Source of the DNA: Ridgeia piscesae
Taxonomy: Eukaryota > Annelida > Polychaeta > Sabellida > Siboglinidae
Length of the DNA: 64,000 nt
NCBI GenBank assembly: GCA_025642075.2
Contig: JAODUO010000422.1
Span: 125,001-189,000, forward strand
Reading direction: 5' to 3'
Shown here: positions 1 through 14,000 of the stretch, in pieces
Layout: each line of letters opens with the position of its first letter
Numbering within the stretch: the first letter of the stretch is position 1
The notes under the pieces: model-generated
What the model saw: only the letters and a program-made list of their open reading frames with translations
Database searches by the model: none
What the model was told of the DNA's origin: nothing
Translations under genes and position numbers: made by a program

Positions 1-3000
1 CCCTGCCTGTGGTGACACACTGTTCCTGCTCACTGACCACTTCCCTGCCTGTGGTGACACACTGTTCCTGCTCACTGACCACTTCCCTGCCTGTGGTGAC
101 ACACTGTTCCTGCTCACTGACCACTTCCCTGCCTGTGGTGACACACTGTTCCTGCTCACTGACCACTTCCCTGCCTGTGGTGACACACTGTTCCTGCTCA
201 CTGCCCACTTCCCTGCCTGTGGTGACACACTGTTCCTGTTCACTGACCACTTCCCTGCCTGTGGTGACACACTGTTCCTGCTCACTGCCCACTTCCCTGC
301 CTGTGGTGACACACTGTTCCTGCTCACTGACCACTTCCATGCCTGTGGTGACACACTGTTCCTGCTCACTGCCCACTTCCCTGCCTGTGGTGACACACTG
401 TTCCTGCCCACTGACCACTTCCCTGCCTGTGGTGACACACTGTTCCTGCCCACTGACCACTTCCCTGCCTGTGGTGACACACTGTTCCTGTTCACTGACC
501 ACTTCCCTGCCTGTGGTGACACACTGTTCCTGCTCACTGACCACTTCCCTGCCTGTGGTGACACACTGTTCCTGCCCACTGACCACTTCCCTGCCTGTGG
601 TGACACACTGTTCCTGCCCACTGACCACTTCCCTGCCTGTGGTGACACACTGTTCCTGCCCACTGACCACTTCCCTGCCTGTGGTGACACACTGTTCCTG
701 CCCACTGACCACTTCCCTGCCTGTGGTGACACACTGTTCCTGCTCACTGACCACTTCCCTGCCTGTGGTGACACACTGTTCCTGCCCACTGACCACTTCC
801 CTGCCTGTGGTGACACACTGTTCCTGCTCACTGACCACTTCCCTGCCTGTGGTGACACACTGTTCCTGCCCACTGACCACTTCCCTGCCTGTGGTGACAC
901 ACTGTTCCTGCTCACTGACCACTTCCCTGCCTGTGGTGACACACTGTTCCTGCTCACTGACCACTTCCCTGCCTGTGGTGACACACTGTTCCTGCTCACT
1001 GACCACTTCCCTGCCTGTGGTGACACACTGTTCCTGCCCACTGACCACTTCCCTGCCTGTGGTGACACACTGTTCCTGTTCACTGACCACTTCCCTGCCT
1101 GTGGTGACACACTGTTCCTGCTCACTGACCACTTCCCTGCCTGTGGTGACACACTGTTCCTGCCCACTGACCACTTCCCTGCCTGTGGTGACACACTGTT
1201 CCTGTTCACTGACCACTTCCCTGCCTGTGGTGACACACTGTTCCTGCCCACTGACCACTTCCCTGCCTGTGGTGACACACTGTTCCTGTTCACTGACCAC
1301 TTCCCTGCCTGTGGTGACACACTGTTCCTGCTCACTGACCACTTCCCTGCCTGTGGTGACACACTGTTCCTGCTCACTGACCACTTCCCTGCCTGTGGTG
1401 ACACACTGTTCCTGCTCACTGACCACTTCCCTGCCTGTGGTGACACACTGTTCCTGTTCACTGACCACTTCCCTGCCTGTGGTGACACACTGTTCCTGCT
1501 CACTGACCACTTCCCTGCCTGTGGTGACACACTGTTCCTGCTCACTGACCACTTCCCTGCCTGTGGTGACACACTGTTCCTGCTCACTGCCCACTTCCCT
1601 GCCTGTGGTGACACACTGTTCCTGTTCACTGACCACTTCCCTGCCTGTGGTGACACACTGTTCCTGTTCACTGACCACTTCCCTGCCTGTGGTGACACAC
1701 TGTTCCTGTTCACTGACCACTTCCCTGCCTGTGGTGACACACTGTTCCTGCTCACTGACCACTTCCCTGCCTGTGGTGACACACTGTTCCTGTTCACTGA
1801 CCACTTCCCTGCCTGTGGTGACACACTGTTCCTGTTCACTGACCACTTCCCTGCCTGTGGTGACACACTGTTCCTGCTCACTGACCACTTCCCTGCCTGT
1901 GGTGACACACTGTTCCTGTTCACTGACCACTTCCCTGCCTGTGGTGACACACTGTTCCTGTTCACTGACCACTTCCCTGCCTGTGGTGACACACTGTTCC
2001 TGTTCACTGACCACTTCCCTGCCTGTGGTGACACACTGTTCCTGTTCACTGACCACTTCCCTGCCTGTGGTGACACACTGTTCCTGCTCACTGACCACTT
2101 CCCTGCCTGTGGTGACACACTGTTCCTGCTCACTGACCACTTCCCTGCCTGTGGTGACACACTGTTCCTGTTCACTGACCACTTCCCTGCCTGTGGTGAC
2201 ACACTGTTCCTGCTCACTGCCCACTTCCCTGCCTGTGGTGACACACTGTTCCTGTTCACTGACCACTTCCCTGCCTGTGGTGACACACTGTTCCTGTTCA
2301 CTGCCCACTTCCCTGCCTGTGGTGACACACTGTTCCTGCTCACTGACCACTTCCCTGCCTGTGGTGACACACTGTTCCTGTTCACTGACCACTTCCCTGC
2401 CTGTGGTGACACACTGTTCCTGTTCACTGACCACTTCCCTGCCTGTGGTGACACACTGTTCCTGTTCACTGACCACTTCCCTGCCTGTGGTGACACACTG
2501 TTCCTGCTCACTGACCACTTCCCTGCCTGTGGTGACACACTGTTCCTGCCCAATGACCACTTCCCTGCCTGTGGTGACACACTGTTCCTGCCCACTGACC
2601 ACTTCCCTGCCTGTGGTGACACACTGTTCCTGCTCACTGACCACTTCCCTGCCTGTGGTGACACACTGTTCCTGCCCACTGCCCACTTCCCTGCCTGTGG
2701 TGACACACTGTTCCTGCTCACTGACCACTTCCCTGCCTGTGGTGACACACTGTTCCTGCTCACTGACCACTTCCCTGCCTGTGGTGACACACTGTTCCTG
2801 CCCACTGCCCACTTCCCTGCCTGTGGTGACACACTGTTCCTGCCCACTGCCCACTTCCCTGCCTGTGGTGACACACTGTTCCTGCCCACTGACCACTTCC
2901 CTGCCTGTGGTGACACACTGTTCCTGCTCACTGACCACTTCCCTGCCTGTGGTGACACACTGTTCCTGCCCACTGACCACTTCCCTGCCTGTGGTGACAC

Positions 3001-3926
3001 ACTGTTCCTGCCCACTGACCACTTCCCTGCCTGTGGTGACACACTGTTCCTGCCCACTGACCACTTCCCTGCCTGTGGTGACACACTGTTCCTGCTCACT
3101 GACCACTTCCCTGCCTGTGGTGACACACTGTTCCTGCCCACTGCCCACTTCCCTGCCTGTGGTGACACACTGTTCCTGCCCACTGCCCACTTCCCTGCCT
3201 GTGGTGACACACTGTTCCTGCCCACTGACCACTTCCCTGCCTGTGGTGACACACTGTTCCTGCTCACTGACCACTTCCCTGCCTGTGGTGACACACTGTT
3301 CCTGCTCACTGACCACTTCCCTGCCTGTGGTGACACACTGTTCCTGCCCACTGCCCACTTCCCTGCCTGTGGTGACACACTGTTCCTGCCCACTGCCCAC
3401 TTCCCTGCCTGTGGTGACACACTGTTCCTGCTCACTGACCACTTCCCTGCCTGTGGTGACACACTGTTCCTGCCCACTGCCCACTTCCCTGCCTGTGGTG
3501 ACACACTGTTCCTGCCCACTGCCCACTTCCCTGCCTGTGGTGACACACTGTTCCTGCTCACTGACCACTTCCCTGCCTGTGGTGACACACTGTTCCTGCT
3601 CACTGACCACTTCCCTGCCTGTGGTGACACACTGTTCCTGCTCACTGACCACTTCCCTGCCTGTGGTGACACACTGTTCCTGCTCACTGACCACTTCCCT
3701 GCCTGTGGTGACACACTGTTCCTGCTCACTGACCACTTCCCTGCCTGTGGTGACACACTGTTCCTGCCCACTGCCCACTTCCCTGCCTGTGGTGACACAC
3801 TGTTCCTGCTCACTGACCACTTCCCTGCCTGTGGTGACACACTGTTCCTGCTCACTGACCACTTCCCTGCCTGTGGTGACACACTGTTCCTGCTCACTGA
3901 CCACTTCCCTGCCTGTGGTGACACAA
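1..3926. repeat. 42-bp minisatellite, about 93 copies
   Basis: Tandem array with a 42-bp unit running from the first base to about 3926, so its left end is outside the window. Units are near-identical and differ mainly at two places: ctcactg, cccactg or ttcactg, and gaccac or gcccac. Because 42 is 14 codons, the plus strand is open for 1,321 codons (repeat VVTHCSCSLTTSLP) and at least two minus frames are also open; none looks like a real protein. It lies about 55 bases beyond the donor of acid phosphatase exon 5, so it is best read as intron sequence of that minus-strand gene. Confidence 0.95.
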
Positions 3927-3980
3927 GACATGTTGAGTTCTGGTGTCATCAAGTGTTGTAGACCTACTTTATGAACTTAC

Positions 3981-4076
3981 TTTATTCTCCAGGTCCATCT
4001 TCTTGGCCGCGGGACTGTTCAGGGCCTTCGCATACTCCTTGTCAGCAGTTGGACATGTGACGTCTTCATTCAGCAG
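3981..4076 (-). CDS. Acid phosphatase exon 5
   Basis: 32 codons, phase 0. The acceptor is atgttgcag and the donor AAA|GTAAGT. The protein starts [18 protein letters not shown] and aligns with the LL..P...CPRYE region of homologues; the Cys-Pro pair is kept. It is the last exon visible before the 42-bp array and the window edge. Confidence 0.8.
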
Positions 4077-6907
4077 CTGCAACATAGTGGAAGACTGCAC
4101 CACCTGACACCCGCCACATTACTTTACAAGACACACCCCTACTGTGTGAGAACACAGAGCACTGACGTCTCCACACAGAGGTGAGATCACAGAACACTGA
4201 CGTCTCCACACAGAGGTGAGAACACAGAACACTGACGTCTCCACACAGAGGTGAGATCACAGAACACTGACGTCTCCACACAGAGGTGAGATCACAGAAC
4301 ACTGACGTCTCCACACAGAGGTGAGATCACAGAACACTGACGTCTCCACACAGAGGTGAGAACACAGAACACTGACGTCTCCACACAGAGGTGAGATCAC
4401 AGAACACTGACGTCTCCACACAGAGGTGAGATCACAGAACACTGACGTCTCCACACAGAGGTGAGATCACAGAACACTGACGTCTCCACACAGAGGTGAG
4501 AACACAGAACACTGACGTCTCCACACAGAGGTGAGAACACAGAACACTGACGTCTCCACACAGAGGTGAGAACACAGAACACTGACGTCTCCACACAGAG
4601 GTGAGAACACAGAACACTGACGTCTCCACACAGAGGTGAGAACACAGAACACTGACGTCTCCACACAGAGGTGAGAACACAGAACACTGACGTCTCCACA
4701 CAGAGGTGAGAACACAGAACACTGACGTCTCCACACAGAGGTGAGAACACAGAACACTGACGTCTCCACACAGAGGTGAGAACACAGAACACTGACGTCT
4801 CCACACAGAGGTGAGAACACAGAACACTGACGTCTCCACACAGAGGTGAGAACACAGAACACTGACGTCTCCACACAGAGGTGAGAACACAGAACACTGA
4901 CGTCTCCACACAGAGGTGAGAACACAGAACACTGACGTCTCCACACAGAGGTGAGAACACAGAACACTGACGTCTCCACACAGAGGTGAGAACACAGAAC
5001 ACTGACGTCTCCACACAGAGGTGAGAACACAGAACACTGACGTCTCCACACAGAGGTGAGAACACAGAACACTGACGTCTCCACACAGAGGTGAGAACAC
5101 AGAACACTGACGTCTCCACACAGAGGTGAGAACACAGAACACTGACGTCTCCACACAGAGGTGAGAACACAGAACACTGACGTCTCCACACAGAGGTGAG
5201 AACACAGAACACTGACGTCTCCACACAGAGGTGAGAACACAGAACACTGACGTCTCCACACAGAGGTGAGAACACAGAACACTGACGTCTCCACACAGAG
5301 GTGAGAACACAGAGCACTGACGTCTCCACACAGAGGTGAGAACACAGAGCACTGACGTCTCCACACAGAGGTGAGAACACAGAACACTGACGTCTCCACA
5401 CAGAGGTGAGAACACAGAACACTGACGTCTCCACACAGAGGTGAGAACACAGAACACTGACGTCTCCACACAGAGGTGAGAACACAGAACACTGACGTCT
5501 CCACACAGAGGTGAGAACACAGAACACTGACGTCTCCACACAGAGGTGAGAACACAGAACACTGACGTCTCCACACAGAGGTGAGAACACAGAACACTGA
5601 CGTCTCCACACAGAGGTGAGAACACAGAACACTGACGTCTCCACACAGAGGTGAGAACACAGAACACTGACGTCTTCACACAGAAGTGAGAACACAGAAC
5701 ACTGACGTCTCCACACAGAGATGAGAACACAGAACACTGACGTCTTCACACAGAGGTGAGAACACAGAGCAACTGACGTCTTCACACACATGTGAGAACA
5801 CAGAACACTGACGTCTTCACACAGAAGTGAGAACACAGAACACTGACGTCTCCACACAGAGGTGAGAACACAGAACACTGACGTCTCCACACAGAGGTGA
5901 GAACACTGACGTCTCCACACAGAGGTGAGAACACAGAACACTGACGTCTCCACACAGAGGTGAGAACACAGAACTGACGTCTCCACACAGAGGTGAGAAC
6001 ACAGAACTGACGTCTCCAGACAGAGGTAAACAGTTAACACTGGCAGCTCTTTCACTGAATGCTGCACCAGTTCACACAGAATGGTGTTTGTGTAGTAAAT
6101 GAAGCATTGCTAAATACTTCCCAGAGAAATCAAGATTGTGTTTGATTACAGTTTGCCTTGTCTTAGCAGCATCTAGCCATGCTGCTATTAATGCATAAAG
6201 ACTATTCACACACAAACATCCAGCCAGGAACTGTCTATATGGCCATGTGAGAGGGATCGGGACCAACGTAAAGCCCAAAGGTGGTAGAGCAACTGAACTT
6301 ACCCAAGGACTGAAACAGCAACAAGAGGATTAAAACCCTCACTCACCCATTCAAGAGCCCACCACTGCACTCTGACACAGTGGCTCATAAAAACAGTTAT
6401 GTACGTGGGTGAGAAACACTAGGGGAGACTACCTACCCTGTCTTCATATCGGGGTACGGTGTGGACAGGGATGGGTTGCCAGGGGATCTTGTCGTCCCAC
6501 AGTTGGGACTCGTCCGGAGGGTAGAGTCCAGCCAGGTTGGAGTACGCACTCATCAGTGTCCGGTCCACGTCGGTGGAGCGCACGTTGACCTAGTGAGAGA
6601 AAGAACACCCACTGCTCACTGCTGTATGGTCAGCAGTTTTACTATAATGTTACATACATGATAACAACTATGACTTAGTGAGGCACACACAGGTATATAC
6701 AAATACTTAATGTCACACAAAACTAATTGCAGTGTGTGGATTTTTTGTTGATTGTTAGTTCCATGTGAGTCATGCAAAGAAAATATACATACATTTATTC
6801 TCCCACAACATTAAAACAAGTACAGAATGTGTGTATACATATATATATATATATATGTACATATATATATATATATATATATGTACATATATATATATAT
6901 ATATATA

Positions 6908-6977
<70 letters not shown>

Positions 6978-7926
6978 TATACATACATAAAACAATTGTT
7001 GTGGGATGGGAGACTCCTACTAAGCTAAGTCTGATTGCTATCAGGAGCCACCCAGATAATAATATTTACATTATGTATAATCCTATGGTTTTTATATTAT
7101 ACTTTGTAATGTGTTGAGTACGCATATGGAAGTGTGGTAATATATGCAACCATACAGATTGGGTAGTTGTATTTTATTAACTGTATTTCTTATTTATGTG
7201 AGAAATATTAATTTTGTTGGCAATAGTATTATTGTAGTATATTGCACATGCATTACATTTTTACTAGGTAGTCTTTTGCATAATTTTTTGAATCCTTTCG
7301 AACTGTAGGTTGCTATTTTGTCTTTCACCAAATCATTATTATTTATAACATGTGGTAAGTTGTATATTAGGCCCTTTGAGCAAACTCATGATTTGTTCTG
7401 GAGGTGTGTAGTTCAAAAACGTTGCTACCCGAGTGTGTTGGCATTTGGAATTATTTTCCAACTTAATTATTAACTAGACTGGTAGATTTTGATGATTAAA
7501 TTTGTTATAAAAGCTTAGTTTTTGTCATTCAAACAAGTATTCTACTTTTAAGCCAGGTGTTTAACTAAAAGCATTAAGCCAGGTGATTAACAAGAGCAAA
7601 CACTAGTTACTCCTGCTTACATAGCACTGAGTACACAATGTAATCACTGATCACAGAGACATTTGTACCTGACAGGTGAGACACGTTTAGCCACAATGGT
7701 ACCTGGTAGTGAAGGTAGGTGGTGTTAAGAAGGCTGTGCTTCACCATGTAACGCTGACGCAGAAATCTACCCAGATGATACTGTTGCTGCATCCCTATCT
7801 GTAAACAACAACAAGATGTAAATAACAATGGATACATGTAAATAATAACTTGTATACCTGCAAACAACAAACAACCTATCTGTAAACGGAAATATCTATC
7901 TGTAAGCAAAAATGCAATATAAGTAG

Positions 7927-7967
<41 letters not shown>

Positions 7968-7978
7968 TATATATAATA

Positions 7979-8055
<77 letters not shown>

Positions 8056-11000
8056 AGCAAATAACATGTATAATATATATATATATATTATATCTATAAT
8101 ATACATACATATTTTATATATAATATATAATTATTACCTTGTATATATAGATAATAATAATAATAAAGCTTTATTGCCATATTCAATGTGCATTACATGA
8201 TGAATTGGAATGTAGTCTGGCGTTGACTCATATAGTGCCTATATATACAATAAAATGAAATATGGCAAATAAATATAAGATATACATTGTACATAATTTG
8301 TTCTTTAAAATGTTTTTTAATATAATAAATAATTTGTTCTTTAAAATGTTTTTTTAATATAATAAATAAATAAAGACAAATTTAAAATAACAGATTTCTA
8401 TTTAACAATAATTGTGGTATAAACTAGTTAATAAAAGATTGTTGTTCAGCTGCACCGATATATATAATATACATACATATATACATATATATTTTCCACA
8501 TATATACATACACAGAAATTACATAAACAACATATATAATTTACACACACTCAGATGGCCCTACCTTAGAGAGAGCTCCCAGCCCTTGGGGCCAGCTGTC
8601 TTTATACTTGTCAGTTGGAAAGGGTTCAACTGGACTTCTGTCCCCATGTCGGAAGAGCTGGGAAAGAAACGACAGGGTAGTTTGACTAGTTGATTATATC
8701 ATGTGATTGAAGACATACATTTTGTACAGACGTCACTGGGCAAACTAATAAATTGTTTGACTGAATCTGGTCTAATTTATACCAACTGTGGCCTGTGTCA
8801 AAAGACATAATAATGGCTATAACAGCCATTACATTACGTCTTTGGACATTTTTTAGAAAATATGTTGCATTTAATTAATATTATTAATTAAATGCAACAT
8901 ATTTTCTAAAAACTGTCAAAGGAAGTTACCTTGATAATGCAAAGGTTTTTTTAGTGACTGAACATCAAACGTGACCTATGATGTGCTACATCAACTAAAG
9001 ATGGAGTTAAGTGTTGATGTCAATTTGAATCAGGACGACACTTTCACTTTGTCCTCAAGTCACTGCTTTGGAAGTGCCTAATGTTAATGCTGGACTCTCA
9101 AAACAACCAAATGATTGTGATGAGTCAAGATTGACAAACACCCGAATAAGTGTTCTCTGTGACTTGACATGTGACCTCTAGGACCCGCCCCTAGTGAAGG
9201 CCGCAATCTGAAGAGGTATCTGTAGTTTACTTTATCAAATGTTTACCACATCACTGATACCCCCTTGACCTCAAATCACATCACCCTCTTGTTAGTATTT
9301 ATGTATGCTCTGTTTGAATTTGAACTATAAATCTACATCACAACCAGATCAAGCAAAAATGTAGTTAATGATTAATACAACATACTGAATGTAACGTTTA
9401 GAAGTGCCGAATCCATCCCCTCTCTATTTTGCTGAGTGTTGTAACTGAATTGTTGCCAAAATCTTGTAGAGCACTCAGATGCATTAATTCTAGCATTTCA
9501 CATCACTTTGAACCCAACATTTCCATTCCACCCCCATAACTGGCCACATCACTTTGAACCCAACATTTCCATTCCACCCCCATAACTGGCCACATCACTT
9601 TGAACCCAACATTTCCATTCCACCCCATAACTGGCCACATCACTTTGAACCCAACATTTCCATTCCACCCCCATAACTGGCCACATCACTTTGAACCCAA
9701 CATTTCCATTCCACCCCCATAACTGGCCACATCACTTTGAACCCAACATTTCCATTCCACCCCCATAACTGGCCACATCACTTTGAACCCAACATTTCCA
9801 TTCCACCCCCATAACTGGCCACATCACTTTGAACCCAACATTTCCATTCCACCCCCATAACTGGCCACATCACTTTGAACCCAACATTTCCATTCCACCC
9901 CCGTAACTGGCCACATCACTTTGAACCCAACATTTCCATTCCACCCCCGTAACTGGCCACATCACTTTGAACCCAACATTTCCATTCCACCACCATAACT
10001 GGCCACATCACTTTGAACCCAACATTTCCATTCCACCCCATAACTGGCCACATCACTTTGAACCCAACATTTCCATTCCACCCCCGTAACTGGCCACATC
10101 ACTTTGAACCCAACATTTCCATTCCACCCCCGTAACTGGCCACATCACTTTGAACCCAACATTTCCATTCCACCACCATAACTGGCCACATCACTTTGAA
10201 CCCAACATTTCCATTCCACCACCATAACTGGCCACATCACTTTGAACCCAACATTTCCATTCCACCCCCATAACTGGCCACATCACTTTGAACCCAACAT
10301 TTCCATTCCACCCCCATAACTGGCCACATCACTTTGAACCCAACATTTCCATTCCACCCCCATAACTGGCCACATCACTTTGAACCCAACATTTCCATTC
10401 CACCCCCATAACTGGCCACATCACTTTGAACCCAACATTTCCATTCCACCCCCATAACTGGCCACATCACTTTGAACCCAACATTTCCATTCCACCCCCA
10501 TAACTGGCCACATCACTTTGAACCCAACATTTCCATTCCACCCCCATAACTGGCCACATCACTTTGAACCCAACATTTCCATTCCACCCCCATAACTGGC
10601 CACATCACTTTGAACCCAACATTTCCATTCCACCCCCATAACTGGCCACATCACTTTGAACCCAACATTTCCATTCCACCCCCATAACTGGCCACATCAC
10701 TTTGAACCCAACATTTCCATTCCACCCCCATAACTGGCCACATCACTTTGAACCCAACATTTCCATTCCACCCCCATAACTGGCCACATCACTTTGAACC
10801 CAACATTTCCATTCCACCCCCATAACTGGCCACATCACTTTGAACCCAACATTTCCATTCCACCCCCATAACTGGCCACATCACTTTGAACCCAACATTT
10901 CCATTCCACCCCCATAACTGGCCACATCACTTTGAACCCAACATTTCCATTCCACCCCCATAACTGGCCACATCACTTTGAACCCAACATTTCCATTCCA

Positions 11001-14000
11001 CCCCCATAACTGGCCACATCACTTTGAACCCAACATTTCCATTCCACCCCCATAACTGGCCACATCACTTTGAACCCAACATTTCCATTCCACCCCCATA
11101 ACTGGCCACATCACTTTGAACCCAACATTTCCATTCCACCCCCATAACTGGCCACATCACTTTGAACCCAACATTTCCATTCCACCCCCATAACTGGCCA
11201 CATCACTTTGAACCCAACATTTCCATTCCACCCCCATAACTGGCCACATCACTTTGAACCCAACATTTCCATTCCACCCCCATAACTGGCCACATCACTT
11301 TGAACCCAACATTTCCATTCCACCCCCATAACTGGCCAGGTGACTCCCGCTCATTGTGAATTGAACCCAGTCAGTTTGAGTCACTTTATAACTGTGGTTA
11401 CCCAGCAAACAAGGAACCATTTCTGAACCAGTTGGCACATGTCATACTGGTTCATAATTGGTACTGCTCCACTGGTACTTGTTTTCGTGTGTACTCAGGT
11501 GAATACACGTGTTCTGCCTGTTATCACAGATTTTGAATGAGTTTGACACGAGTCATAGTGGGTCAGAACTGGTTCAGTTTCAATGGTACGTGTCATCACT
11601 TGAAAAACTCGTGATTTCACGTAAACACATGTCGACACACCAAATTAGTTCACAGAATCCAGTGAATTCACGTACGGAAACACGTGAATTGAGCCAGTTG
11701 AACTCGTGAATTCACTTACAGAACATGTTAAATTACGGGTCGTTGTTTGCTGGATGTATTGGCCCAAAGTTATTTTAATATTTCTTTTCATCTGCAGTCA
11801 GGGGTCCTTATAGACACACAACGGTGTAACTTTGAAATGAGACAGTGGAGATCAACTAGCTGGGTCGTGGGTCCTGATACAGTGGAAATTAACTAGCTGG
11901 GTCCTGATCATAATATGCCATGTATCATTTCTGACATGTTATATGAATGACAGCAGTGTTCCAGTTAGGCCTTTTCCCAATGGCGCTGCACCCTGCCCTC
12001 ATTTAGATGTACCCTGTGCCTTTTATTGGTGCCCTGTCCTTTGGCAGTAGCCTGGTGGCCACTACCAGTGCAACTGCCTATGGGGGTTAAAGTGTCTGAG
12101 ACACCTCACTGGCTTCCATTGGCTTTCAACAAGTGTACCCAATTAATCACACCAAAGACTTTGTTGTGAGACAATATCAACAAACCAGGCACTCAGATGC
12201 TGCTTGTTCTATTGCATGGCTCTATGACTGGGTGATGTAATAAACTGATGTTGTTGGCAAGGGAGTCTGCTGCACTTCCAAGTACTGGAAGGTCAATTAC
12301 TATGTAATCCACTTGTACTAGATTTTGGGGAAACTGTTTCTGTTGTACAAGACAAACGTTTTTGTAATTTATCTAGACCAGGGAAATTTTAACGAACTGT
12401 TCACATAAAATAAGTGCTAAAAGATGTAATATGAAGGCCTATCTATATTATAATAAACAATGATGTTTATGCTATTTACACAGCATATTTGAGAAATTCT
12501 ATTAAATAATTGTTTTGTAAATACTAAGTAATAATATGGGTAAACGCACACATTTAATTGAGTAAAATTTGCTAAATGAAATTAATTATCAATGTTGTAT
12601 TGAAACTGACAAATTGCCCCTGAATGTTTTATTTCTGAATGTACAGTACTATATGAGTTAATGTTATTATTATGCAATTTGGAAATGTCAGTATGCCACG
12701 TTTAATGGTAAACTTTAAAAATATAGATATCTTTCATTAACACAATAACTAAAAACTCACAAATACATGTTAAATATAGTAGAACATTTACAAAAACTTG
12801 TATACACTATTTTATACATTATAAAAATTATTGCAAAGTAACAAGTTTTTGTTTAATATATTGGATGTTATTGACAAGTAATGCCATTAATAATTAATGT
12901 CCACTAGCTTATAAATGTCCATGAAACCACACACCAAGTGCTGCAGTTGACTACTAAGTTTCTACTACAGTATATAGCCAGTTATTGGTTGATAAATTGA
13001 CATTTCCCAGTAAAACAAAAGTAATGCAACAATGCTCCCACCTGGAGAGTGGCTCATCAAATTCGTCCCTGGTATGTAGAAGAGTATAGTGGATGTAGGT
13101 AAATAATTATAATTAACCATCTCTGTTTTTTAATGCATTGCAAATGACGACAGAAAGAGGCTTGTGGACATCAATGCCTCAGAGAAGATACTACCACTTT
13201 GCATCAAAATGTTAGTTAGCGATTTATATACAGATACATGATTAAGGAATTACAGTATTTGTGTTGCCAACAAAAAACCTTGTAACCTACTAATGTTCAT
13301 TTGACTGTGTAATGTTACTACGATACATGACATGATTTTATAACAGTTATGTCAGTGACAAATGGTTGCCAATGTAAGTACCTGGGGTAGGCTGAATACA
13401 TTTGAGCAGGGTTTGGAATGTTAGATACATATGACTGTATTTCCCCATGGCAACATTGAGTTTCTTAGCTAGCTGTAAATTCCCCTATAATTGGTCATTA
13501 TGATACACGACTGTCCTGCCACAAGCTGCATTTCATGAAAATTAACTAAATACCAGAGTTAACTAAAAGTAACAGGTGCCCTAAAAATGTTGTTCACGCA
13601 TAAAAGTGCTCTTCATCTGCCAATTGCTCCCTGTGCTTTTAAAAACTTAGCTGGAACAGCACCCATGGGATGTTTACAGAAGGCATTCGGTTACAGAAAT
13701 ATTGTTAAAAAAACAATGCAAGATCATTTCCATACATATTTTATGACTAATAGGTAATTTTAGTAGACACATGTATATTAAAATGTTTCTTGAGGGTAAC
13801 CTTCTTCTTATTGCATATTTTTATACTAGCAGTGTTATGAAGCGCCACAAACAATTATGGATTTGGTGCTACAGACTGTATATGAAATAAAATATTAATA
13901 TATTATAATAAAACTTATAATTTCCTGAAGATCATAGTGATGATAATAATAATTATTATATGACTTGTAGTTAATTAAACTATTTCATGCGTGCGAATGC

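Noticed and set aside
9..3974. 1,321-residue plus-strand open frame
   Set aside because: It is a translation of the 42-bp tandem unit. Several frames on both strands are open, there is no domain, and the region reads as intron of a minus-strand gene.
4397..6067. Cysteine-rich repeat protein of 556 residues on the minus strand
   Set aside because: Translation of the 35-bp array in acid phosphatase intron 4; overlapping frames encode the same peptide.
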